Source: Candidatus Omnitrophota bacterium (GTDB lineage: Bacteria; Omnitrophota; Gorgyraeia; 2-02-FULL-51-18; JAGOUK01). From it: a stretch of DNA of 10,073 bases. The notes beneath the pieces were generated by a model. The model saw only the letters and a list, made by a program, of their open reading frames with translations, was not told the origin of the DNA and did not search any database. The position numbers and the translations under genes were made by a program. The stretch covers positions 1-10,073 of the forward strand of contig JAGVCY010000293.1 in the NCBI GenBank assembly GCA_020058965.1. The letters are read 5' to 3'. Shown here piece by piece: positions 1 to 6,664 of the stretch. The stretch's first letter is position 1, and each line of letters opens with the position of its first letter.

Positions 1-1434
1 AAGCCGGAGATCCTGCTCTTGGACGAGCCGACGAACCATCTCGACATTGAATCCATTAATTGGCTTGAAAATTTTTTAAAACAATATCAGGGGACCATTT
101 TTTTCGTCACGCATGACCGGATGTTCATGACGCGGCTGGCTACCAAGATCATGGAGCTGGATCGGGGCAAGCTGTACAGCTGGAGCTGTGACTATCCGAC
201 TTTTTTGGAGCGCAAGCAGTTGGCCCTGCATGTCGAGGCGATGGAGCGGGAAGCGTTTGACCGGAAGCTTGCCGAAGAAGAGGTGTGGATCCGTCAGGGG
301 ATCAAGGCACGGCGGACCCGCAACGAGGGGCGCGTGCGCGCGCTCGAAAAGCTGAGGGTCGAGAAGAAAGCCCAGCGCCAGCTCATTGGAAAAGTTCGGA
401 TGAAGGCGCAGGAAGCCGACCGTTCCGGCCAGCTCGTCACGAAGGCGCAGCATCTGACGCACGCGTTCGGCGATAAAAAAATTATCGAGGATTTTTCGGT
501 CCGTATCATGCGCGGCGACAAGATCGGCGTGATCGGTCCCAACGGCTGCGGCAAAACCACCCTGCTAAAAATTTTGCTCGGCCAACTCACGCCGGACGCC
601 GGCACGGTGGCGCTCGGCACCAACCTTCAGATCTCGTATTACGATCAGCTGCGCGAACAGCTCGACGAGGACAAAACGGTCATGCAGAACATCTGCGGCG
701 ACAGCGACGTGGTGATCGTCGACGGCAAGCCGCGGCATATCATGGGATATCTGCAAGAGTTTTTATTTTCGCCGGACCGGGCGCGCACGCGGGTGAAGGT
801 GCTTTCGGGCGGGGAGCGCAACCGGCTTCTGCTCGCACGGCTTTTTACCAAGTCTTCCAACCTGCTGATCATGGACGAGCCCACGAACGACCTGGATGTC
901 GAAACGCTCGAACTGCTTGAGGAGCTGCTCGTGGGTTACTCCGGAACGCTGCTGCTCGTCAGCCACGACCGCGCGTTCGTGAACAATGTCGTGACCTCGA
1001 CGATCGTGCTCGAGGGAAACGGAAAAATCTACGAATATCCAGGCGGGTATGACGACTGGGCGAATCACCGCGCGCGGGGTGAAAAGGACGAGAAGTTCGA
1101 GGAAGAAGACGAAGTCCCGGAGCCGCCGAAGGGAAAAAATAAGCCGGAGCCGGCGACCGCCCCGTCCGCGGCCGGTGCCGCCGCGGTCAAAACCACCGCG
1201 CCCGTCAAAAAACTTTCGTTTAAGGAAAAGCGCGAACTCGAAGAAATTTCGGGCAAGATCGAAAAGCTCGACGCCGAACACGCGGCTCTCATCGGTTTGA
1301 TGGCCGACCCCGCGTTTTTTCAGCAGGAGCCAAAAAAAATCGCCGACACCAAACAGCGGCTCGCGGCCATCGCCGACGAGCTCGCTCAAACCTACGAGCG
1401 CTGGTCGCAGCTGGACAATGGAAGACCGGTTTAA
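1..1434 (+). CDS. uup: Uup-type ABC-F ATPase, 5'-truncated by the window edge
   Basis: Soluble duplicated ABC ATPase of the ABC-F family. Uup proteins bind DNA and/or ribosomes and are linked to transposon excision and translation quality control. The reading frame is open from base 1, so the start and the first nucleotide-binding domain up to its Walker B are missing; 477 residues are visible. In visible numbering the order is: the first domain's Walker B/D-loop (LDEPTNHLD, about 7-15) and H-loop (VTHDR); the Uup-characteristic linker with EEVWIRQGIKARRTRNEG (about 93-110); the second Walker A GPNGCGKTT (179-187); signature LSGGE (268-272); second Walker B LLIMDEPTNDLD (about 288-299); and H-loop VSHDR. 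An acidic then Ala/Pro-rich linker follows, and a C-terminal coiled coil (about 405-475) matching the DNA-binding tail that separates Uup from EttA. Both linker and tail agree with E. coli Uup as I recall it. The next gene starts inside its last codons. Confidence 0.93.
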   Translation, partial: KPEILLLDEPTNHLDIESINWLENFLKQYQGTIFFVTHDRMFMTRLATKIMELDRGKLYSWSCDYPTFLERKQLALHVEAMEREAFDRKLAEEEVWIRQGIKARRTRNEGRVRALEKLRVEKKAQRQLIGKVRMKAQEADRSGQLVTKAQHLTHAFGDKKIIEDFSVRIMRGDKIGVIGPNGCGKTTLLKILLGQLTPDAGTVALGTNLQISYYDQLREQLDEDKTVMQNICGDSDVVIVDGKPRHIMGYLQEFLFSPDRARTRVKVLSGGERNRLLLARLFTKSSNLLIMDEPTNDLDVETLELLEELLVGYSGTLLLVSHDRAFVNNVVTSTIVLEGNGKIYEYPGGYDDWANHRARGEKDEKFEEEDEVPEPPKGKNKPEPATAPSAAGAAAVKTTAPVKKLSFKEKRELEEISGKIEKLDAEHAALIGLMADPAFFQQEPKKIADTKQRLAAIADELAQTYERWSQLDNGRPV

Positions 1435-2542
1435 AATACTTTTTGATAATTCCGCGGACGCGCATTTGATCGCCGGTCCCGACGGGATCACCGATTGCAA
1501 TGACGCGATGATCAAACTACTCAAATGCCGCAGCAAAGACGAGGTGCTGTCCATTCATCCGGCGCGGCTCTCTCCGGAGTATCAGCCGGACGGACAGCTG
1601 TCCTCCGAAAAATCCAAGCAAATGGATCACTTGGCCCGAGCGAACGGATTTCACCGATTTGAGTGGGTGCACCAAAAATCCGACGGAGAGAATTTTCCGG
1701 TGCAGGTCACGCTGAACGCGGTGGAGATCGGCGGCAAGCCCTGTCTCGTCGGTGTCTGGCACGATTTGACCGAGCTGAAACTCAAGGAGCAGGCGCTTAA
1801 AGATCTGAACGCGCGGATGACGCATGAGCTGGAGAGCGCGGCGGAATTTCAGCGCTCGCTGCTGCCGGGCGAACCCCCGCAATCCGAAAAATACAAAACC
1901 GCCTGGTTCTACAAGCCCTGCGAGGAATTGGGCGGCGACAGTCTGAACATTTTTAAAATTGACGACACACATCTGGGGATGTATGTGCTGGATGTGACGG
2001 GGCACGGGGTCGCCTCGGCGCTCTTGTCCGTGACCGCAACGCATTTTTTACAAGGATTCTCCAAAACGCAATGCCCCTCGGATGTGGTGCACCGGCTGAA
2101 CCGGCATTTTGCCAACGAGAAATACCAGAATCACTCCTTCACTATCGTGTACGGTGTGCTGGACTTGAAGGACCTGTCTTTTTCGTATGTGTCGGCCGGC
2201 CATGTCGGGCCGATACGGATACGGAAAGACGGAACGGTTGAGCCCTACGAAAGTCTGGGCATGCCGATCGGCATGATCGAAGACGCGAAGTACGGCCTGA
2301 AGCGGATCGAGCTCGAGAGCGGAGACAAGATTTTTTTGATCTCCGACGGGATCTACGAAGCGCGCAATCCCCAAAAAGCGGATCTCGGGATCGAGCGGGT
2401 TTACGAGCATTTTAAAAATGAACGGATCAACAATTATTCGCTAGAATACACGGTGAACAGCACCGCCCGGGCGGCCTATCACTGGTGCCTTCCGGAAAAG
2501 CCGGACGATGATATCTCCATCGTCGGGCTCGAGATCCGGTAA
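1418..2542 (+). CDS. PAS domain-containing PP2C/SpoIIE-type serine phosphatase (RsbU-like)
   Basis: Predicted cytoplasmic 374-residue protein with no membrane segments. Residues 1-118 form one PAS sensor domain: it begins FKILFDNSADAHLIAGPDG and ends in the PAC-like GVWHDLTELK. A short helical/coiled connector (about 119-147) includes EFQRSLLP, the usual lead-in to PP2C_SIG/SpoIIE domains. The phosphatase domain (about 148-374) shows GGD (172-174), DVTGHGVASAL (192-202), SAGHVGP (259-265), FLISDGIYEARN (306-317) and a terminal DDDIS (363-367), so the expected metal-binding aspartates are present. Such enzymes typically dephosphorylate STAS anti-anti-sigma proteins in partner switching; no STAS or anti-sigma gene is visible here. 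The ATG at 1418 is preferred because the PAS fold begins immediately after it. It overlaps uup by 17 nt in another frame, which suggests translational coupling. The PAS ligand cannot be read from the sequence. Confidence 0.9.
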   Translation: MEDRFKILFDNSADAHLIAGPDGITDCNDAMIKLLKCRSKDEVLSIHPARLSPEYQPDGQLSSEKSKQMDHLARANGFHRFEWVHQKSDGENFPVQVTLNAVEIGGKPCLVGVWHDLTELKLKEQALKDLNARMTHELESAAEFQRSLLPGEPPQSEKYKTAWFYKPCEELGGDSLNIFKIDDTHLGMYVLDVTGHGVASALLSVTATHFLQGFSKTQCPSDVVHRLNRHFANEKYQNHSFTIVYGVLDLKDLSFSYVSAGHVGPIRIRKDGTVEPYESLGMPIGMIEDAKYGLKRIELESGDKIFLISDGIYEARNPQKADLGIERVYEHFKNERINNYSLEYTVNSTARAAYHWCLPEKPDDDISIVGLEIR

Positions 2543-2574
2543 GTGGCAAAAAGTTTTTTTGAAAAAGAGAGCCT

Positions 2575-3285
2575 ATGAAAAATAATTTTCTCGTCATTTT
2601 ATCCGCGATCCTATTGACGGCAGCGTGCCTCTCGCCGCTAAACGCTTTTGCGGCTGATGCGGCGCCGTACTGCGAAGTGATCCGTGCCGAAGGCAACGCC
2701 CAGCTCTTGCGAAAGGGACAGGAAGCGACCCCATTAAAGGAAGGAATGGCGCTTCTCAAGGGAGACAGCTTCGTTCTCGGAGCCGGCGCGTCGGCGGATC
2801 TGGCGTTTGACCCAGAATGGAACAACACGGCCCGGCTCATCGAAAATACGCGCATGACCCTTCGGTCGGTGAGTCCCGTTCGGATCAATATGACTTCCGG
2901 CGATGTTTATGCCAAGCTCGACAAACTGCCCCAGGGCGTCTCGTTCGAGATCAAAACACCCGCGGCCGTGGCCACGGTCCGTGGAACCAAATTTAGAACC
3001 ACACATCTGAACGGTCAAACCACGGTTTTTAACGACTCCGAAACCTCCCTCGTGTATGTCTATCATCTGGATGAAAACGGAAACCGTTCCGGCCGGGCGA
3101 TCGTGTTGAAGCCCGGCGAGTTGACGACGATCGACGGCGAGGCCGAGGCGTACGATTCGCCTCAGGACGAGCTGGACGAGGCGCGGGACCGGGAAGATCA
3201 GGACCGCCTCAATGACGACCTGAACCGGTCGCGTACTGAAGCGCCTCAAGGCGAAACGATCCCTGACCCGCCGGGCAATTTCTAA
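2575..3285 (+). CDS. Exported FecR-domain protein with acidic C-terminal tail
   Basis: A 236-residue protein with a Sec signal peptide: KNN, then a hydrophobic stretch, with likely cleavage after AFA at residue 26. A Cys at 18 sits in LTAAC, an imperfect lipobox, so a lipoprotein is possible but less likely. The FecR domain occupies about 33-190; its hallmark segment is FEIKTPAAVATVRGTKFRT at 124-142, where FecR proteins have their VRGT motif. Unlike the classical inner-membrane anti-sigma regulator FecR, no transmembrane or N-terminal anti-sigma region is present, so this is a soluble periplasmic or surface-associated FecR-fold protein. The tail (about 195-236) is strongly acidic (DELDEARDREDQDRLNDD), then Pro-rich, and probably disordered. 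Its stop overlaps the start of the barrel gene by 1 nt, implying coupled production and perhaps a physical partnership. The ligand is unknown. Confidence 0.85.
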   Translation: MKNNFLVILSAILLTAACLSPLNAFAADAAPYCEVIRAEGNAQLLRKGQEATPLKEGMALLKGDSFVLGAGASADLAFDPEWNNTARLIENTRMTLRSVSPVRINMTSGDVYAKLDKLPQGVSFEIKTPAAVATVRGTKFRTTHLNGQTTVFNDSETSLVYVYHLDENGNRSGRAIVLKPGELTTIDGEAEAYDSPQDELDEARDREDQDRLNDDLNRSRTEAPQGETIPDPPGNF

Positions 3286-4367
3286 TGAGAACGCACTTTT
3301 TATTCGTTAGACGCGCAATTTTTTTATCAGCTATGATCCTCGCGACGATGGGACTGCACGCTTCGTCAGCCATCGCTGAATTGTCCGATGCCGACAAAAT
3401 CCAAAAACGCGGGGAGCTGGACAGTTATTTCAGCTCAGCACTGCCTCGTACCGAGCCATTGGCACCCGTGAAGTCCGCGCAAAAACTTCGGTACACGGCG
3501 AGCGGGGCAACCCGTTACGGCTATGACGACAATGTGGATCTCGACCAGGCCAGTGACGGCGATTCGTATTATCAGGAAAGAGTCGGCGGAACCGTGGAGT
3601 ATGATCCGAACGCGCAGTTGTTTGGCCGGCCGACCACGATCGGAGTTCTGGCCGATTACGACTATTTGGGATATTTTGACCGAGACGATATGAATCGGCA
3701 GAGCGGGATCGTTGCGCCGTTTTTACGGCTCAAGCCCGGAGGCCGCATGGTGTTGGACGCCGGGTATGAATTCCGTGTGAGGGATTACGAGAGCCAGGAT
3801 GATCTGAGCTACCTGTCGCACGCGGCCAAGCTTCGGCTGAGCCATCAGCTGATGACCGGCCTGAGGCATAAAGCCGAGTTCAGATATGAGCGGGCGTATT
3901 ATTCCGACCGCAAGCAGCTTCAGCCGGGCGGGATCTACAGCCCCGATGAAGACCGGCAGGATGGGCGCTACACCACGGCATACGGATTCCGGTATCACTC
4001 GGGAGGTTTAACCCTTCGTTTAGAGGGGTCCTGGCTCTGGAACGATTCCAACGACCAATATTTTGATTACAACGATTACAATGACTTCGGCTTGGACGGG
4101 TCGGTGAGCATACGAACGGCGGACCGGTGGATCCTGACCGGCTTCGGCGGCTGGCATCAGCGCTCGTACGATGACCGGATTCGGGTCCTGGTTTCAACCG
4201 AAACTCAGGAAGACGATTGGTATTACGCGGGAGGCAGAATTTTCTTTGCCCTGAACACCTGGTCCGGCGTTGACATCACCGCCACTTACAGCAAGAATGA
4301 TTCCAATGATCCCGCGCATGATTATGACGCGCTGAATATCAGCTCGGGGTATCACCTCTATTTTTAA
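3285..4367 (+). CDS. Outer-membrane beta-barrel protein (BBP2-like)
   Basis: A 360-residue protein with a clear signal peptide (FVRRAIFLSAMILATMG, cleavage after AIA at 31). A short periplasmic lead follows, then repeating amphipathic beta-strands rich in Tyr, Asp, Arg and Gly from about residue 68. YGYDDNVDLD near the start of the barrel and DSYY soon after resemble the BBP2/BBP2_2 putative porin families. The chain ends GYHLYF, fitting the GxxPhi-x-Phi beta-signal with terminal Phe recognised by the BAM complex, so the barrel appears complete. Strand count and pore properties cannot be read reliably by eye. The ATG shares its A with the FecR-protein TAA (TAATG), typical of translational reinitiation. 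The FecR/barrel pairing suggests that the FecR protein works at, or is displayed through, the outer membrane; this is inference. Confidence 0.85.
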   Translation: MRTHFLFVRRAIFLSAMILATMGLHASSAIAELSDADKIQKRGELDSYFSSALPRTEPLAPVKSAQKLRYTASGATRYGYDDNVDLDQASDGDSYYQERVGGTVEYDPNAQLFGRPTTIGVLADYDYLGYFDRDDMNRQSGIVAPFLRLKPGGRMVLDAGYEFRVRDYESQDDLSYLSHAAKLRLSHQLMTGLRHKAEFRYERAYYSDRKQLQPGGIYSPDEDRQDGRYTTAYGFRYHSGGLTLRLEGSWLWNDSNDQYFDYNDYNDFGLDGSVSIRTADRWILTGFGGWHQRSYDDRIRVLVSTETQEDDWYYAGGRIFFALNTWSGVDITATYSKNDSNDPAHDYDALNISSGYHLYF

Positions 4368-4386
4368 ATGAACCGAGAATAAACTT

Positions 4387-5421
4387 ATGAATAAGCCGCA
4401 ATCCATCACCGCCAAAAGCCATCTGGTCGATCAAAAAAACAACATCGCGCGCATCATGTCCAAAAAAATCGTATCCGTCCGAGGTGATCAATCGGCGCTG
4501 TATGTGGCCCGCAAGCTTCGAAGCAACAAGGTGGGCGCCGTTCTGGTTCTGGATAAAAACGGGCATTTAGAAGGAGTGATCAGCGAACGGGACATCATCT
4601 CCAAAGTCATCGGTGCGGGTAAAGATCCCGCGCGCGCTTCCGCGGCGTCCATCATGAGTAAAAAGGTTTTTTCGGCGAAACCGGAGCACTCGGTGAACCG
4701 GGTTTTAAATCAAATGCAAACCAAGCATGTGCGGCACATTCCCGTGACGGACAAGGAGGGTAGGGCGCTTGGTGTCGTGTCGCTGCGGGATCTGCTGACT
4801 CAAAATCAGAAGGAAATGCGCCGACTGCTTCGCATGAAGGATCAGACGCTGACCGTGGACGCTCTGACCGGACTTAAGAATTATCGGTTTTTTAACGACT
4901 ACCTCGACGCGGAGATCACTCGCAGTCAATTGCACGAGTCCTGTTTTTCGCTGATCTTCATGGATTTGGACCACTTCAAGGAACTCAATGACAGCGAAGG
5001 CCACCCCATGGGGAATCTGGTCCTGATGCGCTTCGGCGAGATCCTCAACCCCAAAAACGGCGGATCCGCCGAGGTTTCTTTAAGACGGACCGACACCGCG
5101 ATCCGGCTGGGAGGGGACGAGTTTGCCCTAATCCTGTCGGACACGGCTGTGCAGGGAGCCCACATCTGCGCCGACCGTGTGCTAAGGACGGTTCGGAGCC
5201 GGCTCAATGACATCCCTGGCATCGAACCCAAGACCCCGCTCACGGTGAGCATCGGCATCGCCACCTTTCCGAATGACGCCAAAGACCGCGAGTCGCTGAT
5301 CAAGCACTCTGACCTGGCCCTGTATGAAGCCAAACGCCGGGGTAAGGACCAGATCTATGTTTACACGCCCGATCTGCACGAAAAAGACAATTCAAAAGCC
5401 GGCGGCACCTATCGAAGCTAA
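4387..5421 (+). CDS. CBS-pair diguanylate cyclase (CBS-CBS-GGDEF)
   Basis: Predicted cytoplasmic 344-residue c-di-GMP synthase. CBS1 lies at about 18-75 (IMSKKIVSVRGD ... GVISERDII) and CBS2 at about 86-140 (SIMSKKVFSAKPEH ... VRHIPVTDKEGRALGVVSLRDLL). Together they form a Bateman module that in other proteins binds adenine nucleotides. A short helix (about 140-154) leads to the GGDEF domain (about 155-330), which starts DALTGLKN (158-165). FMDLDHFKELND carries the metal aspartate D193, the active-site loop is GGDEF (242-246), and the C-terminal part has TVSIGIATFP. The allosteric I-site RxxD is intact as RRTD (233-236), exactly five residues before GGDEF, so the enzyme should be active and product-inhibited. 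There is no EAL or HD-GYP domain. It begins 19 nt after the barrel gene, so is likely in the same transcript. Energy-state control of c-di-GMP is an inference from the CBS pair. Confidence 0.92.
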   Translation: MNKPQSITAKSHLVDQKNNIARIMSKKIVSVRGDQSALYVARKLRSNKVGAVLVLDKNGHLEGVISERDIISKVIGAGKDPARASAASIMSKKVFSAKPEHSVNRVLNQMQTKHVRHIPVTDKEGRALGVVSLRDLLTQNQKEMRRLLRMKDQTLTVDALTGLKNYRFFNDYLDAEITRSQLHESCFSLIFMDLDHFKELNDSEGHPMGNLVLMRFGEILNPKNGGSAEVSLRRTDTAIRLGGDEFALILSDTAVQGAHICADRVLRTVRSRLNDIPGIEPKTPLTVSIGIATFPNDAKDRESLIKHSDLALYEAKRRGKDQIYVYTPDLHEKDNSKAGGTYRS

Positions 5422-5424
5422 GCT

Positions 5425-5440
5425 TGATCCGGCCGGATCA
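5425..5440. promoter_or_regulatory. Perfect 16-bp palindrome, candidate operator
   Basis: TGATCCGGCCGGATCA is its own reverse complement over 16 bp; the flanking bases do not pair. It lies 3 nt after the diguanylate cyclase stop and about 70 nt upstream of the small gene that leads the desaturase run. Its position upstream of the candidate -10 box suits an operator for a dimeric repressor or activator. Folded as RNA it would give only a 6-bp stem with a 4-nt GGCC loop and no immediate U-run, so it is a poor intrinsic terminator. No cognate regulator is encoded in the window. Confidence 0.3.
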
Positions 5441-5470
5441 GACATTTCATGTTTTATCGTTCGAAAGGGG

Positions 5471-5476
5471 TATGAT
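5471..5476 (+). promoter_or_regulatory. Possible -10 box (TATGAT) for the small gene/desaturase run
   Basis: TATGAT differs from the sigma-70 consensus TATAAT at one position. It sits about 40 nt before the start of the small gene, in the largest gap of the first 8.5 kb (89 nt). No convincing -35 hexamer is found 16-18 nt upstream, so this is a weak call. It would place transcription start near 5483, between the palindrome and the strong ribosome-binding site. Confidence 0.25.
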
Positions 5477-5497
5477 ACGCGGAGTTATTTTTACAAA

Positions 5498-5505
5498 AGG
5501 AGGTG
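5498..5505 (+). promoter_or_regulatory. Strong Shine-Dalgarno fixing the start of the small gene
   Basis: AGGAGGTG, preceded by AAA, is a near-perfect anti-16S match. About 7 nt separate its last core G from the ATG at 5511. It is the strongest ribosome-binding site in the first 8 kb. It decides between the ATG at 5511 and an in-frame upstream ATG at 5424 that has no such site and would run through the palindrome and candidate promoter. Confidence 0.75.
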
Positions 5506-5510
5506 CGTGT

Positions 5511-5654
5511 ATGGACCATAATTTCAAAAGAGACAAGAAACGGATCGAAGAGATGAAGAAAAAGCGCCGGGACGAGAAGAATAAAAAGCGGGATGATAAA
5601 AAGTCCGAGACCATTGCCCCCATCAACCCCCCGGTCGCCGGCTCGCAGTTTTGA
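5511..5654 (+). CDS. Small lysine/arginine-rich protein of unknown function (47 aa)
   Basis: I do not recognise a family. Residues 6-33 are almost entirely charged (KRDKKRIEEMKKKRRDEK and onward) and should form a single long helix; the last 14 residues are uncharged, with Pro-Pro (IAPINPPVAG). The protein has 16 Lys/Arg and 9 Asp/Glu in 47 residues, no signal peptide and no cysteines. The start is set by the strong SD at 5498-5505. Its TGA overlaps the TTG proposed for the desaturase (TTGA, 4 nt), so translation of the two is probably coupled. The basic composition would suit binding to RNA, ribosomes or acidic proteins such as ACP, but this is conjecture. A non-functional leader that only drives downstream translation is the main alternative. 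Confidence 0.65.
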   Translation: MDHNFKRDKKRIEEMKKKRRDEKNKKRDDKKSETIAPINPPVAGSQF

Positions 5655-6649
5655 CCTCAGCGCTTCATCCCGCCGACCGCATGGCGGTCATCATTAACGA
5701 ATGTATCGAGAAGCAGCTGGACTTCCTAAAGCCCGTGGAAGATTCTTGGCAGCCCAGCGATGTGCTGCCGGAGATGACGGGCGAAGGATGGCGCGAAGGG
5801 GTCGCGGAACTGCGGAGCAAGGCCGCCGTCCTGCCGGATGATCTTCTGGTCGTCCTGGTCGGAAATACCGTAACCGAAGAGGCGCTGCCTTCGTACCAAA
5901 CCTGGCTGAATCGCACCAGCGGCCTTCGGGATGAAACCGGCGTCAGCCAAACGGCCTGGGCCTTATGGACTCGCGGTTGGACCGCCGAAGAAAATCGCCA
6001 CGGCGAACTGCTGAACAAATACCTGTACCTCAGCGGACGGGTCGATTTTCGCTCCTTCGAAGTCACCACCCAACATTTGATCAAAAACGGTTTTGATCTC
6101 AAGTCTGAGAATAACGCTTACCGATCCATGGCGTATGTCGCGTTCCAGGAGCGGGCCACTAAGATCTCTCACTCCAACACCGGACGGCTCGCGGAAAAAT
6201 ACGGTGACACGATGCTCGCGAAGATGTGTTTACTGATCGCCGGAGATGAAGCACGTCATGAGGAGGCCTACAAGCGGTTGTACAAGGGTGTGGTCGAAGC
6301 CGATCCTTCCGATGCCATCATCGCTTATGCTCATATGATGAAGCAAAAAATCGCGATGCCGGCCCTGCTCATGTCGGACGGAACGGACCGCAACCTTTTT
6401 GAGCAGTTCGCGCTGGTGGCGCAGCGCAGTGGTGTGTACACCCTGCGGGACTACGCGGATGTGATCGAGCACCTCACGGATTTTTGGGGCATCGCGTCGG
6501 TGGTGGGGCTCACCCCGGAGGCCCGGGCAGCGCAGGAATTTGTTTGTGGATTGGCGGACCGCTATCGGAGCAAGGTGGATCGGGTAGAGCAGGCGGTACG
6601 GAACTTTCCTAAGGAGCCTTTTAAGTGGATTTTCGACCGTTGCGCATAA
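5651..6649 (+). CDS. Soluble di-iron acyl-ACP desaturase (plant stearoyl-ACP desaturase type)
   Basis: Introduces a cis double bond into a saturated acyl chain carried on acyl carrier protein, using O2 and reduced ferredoxin, giving unsaturated fatty acids for membrane lipids. The 332-residue protein has no membrane segments. All six iron ligands of this family can be placed: E76 (TEEALPSYQ), E114 and H117 (TAEENRHGELL), E167 (FQERAT), E200 and H203 (DEARHE). Their spacing equals that of castor stearoyl-ACP desaturase (E105, E143, H146, E196, E229, H232) with a constant offset of 29 and no net indel. LNKYLYLSGRVD and the C-terminal PFKWIFDR also match the plant enzyme as I recall it. The TTG at 5651 overlaps the previous stop; an in-frame ATG at 5681 (residue 11) is an equally plausible start, since neither has a clear SD. 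Regiospecificity cannot be read from sequence; delta-9 is the default expectation. Confidence 0.93.
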   Translation: MTSALHPADRMAVIINECIEKQLDFLKPVEDSWQPSDVLPEMTGEGWREGVAELRSKAAVLPDDLLVVLVGNTVTEEALPSYQTWLNRTSGLRDETGVSQTAWALWTRGWTAEENRHGELLNKYLYLSGRVDFRSFEVTTQHLIKNGFDLKSENNAYRSMAYVAFQERATKISHSNTGRLAEKYGDTMLAKMCLLIAGDEARHEEAYKRLYKGVVEADPSDAIIAYAHMMKQKIAMPALLMSDGTDRNLFEQFALVAQRSGVYTLRDYADVIEHLTDFWGIASVVGLTPEARAAQEFVCGLADRYRSKVDRVEQAVRNFPKEPFKWIFDRCA

Positions 6650-6664
6650 CCGGGGATCGCACAT

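Noticed and set aside
763..1554. 263-residue reverse-strand open frame across the uup 3' end
   Set aside because: It lies antisense to a clearly recognisable Uup, with no family motifs and no promoter or SD of its own; it is a by-product of codon bias. The other reverse-strand frames in the window were rejected for the same reason.
4065..4082. Tandem 9-bp repeat GATTACAAC/GATTACAAT in the barrel gene
   Set aside because: Only two imperfect copies, in frame and encoding an Asp-Tyr-Asn loop; it looks like ordinary local duplication in a surface-loop region rather than a functional repeat.
5425..5460. Intrinsic terminator after the diguanylate cyclase gene
   Set aside because: The palindrome could fold into a 6-bp hairpin, but no U-run follows directly; the T-rich patch begins several bases later and is interrupted.
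5424..5510. Upstream extension of the small gene from the ATG at 5424
   Set aside because: It would place the candidate promoter and the strong SD inside the coding region, has no SD, and would add residues quite unlike the charged helix. The ATG at 5511 is preferred.
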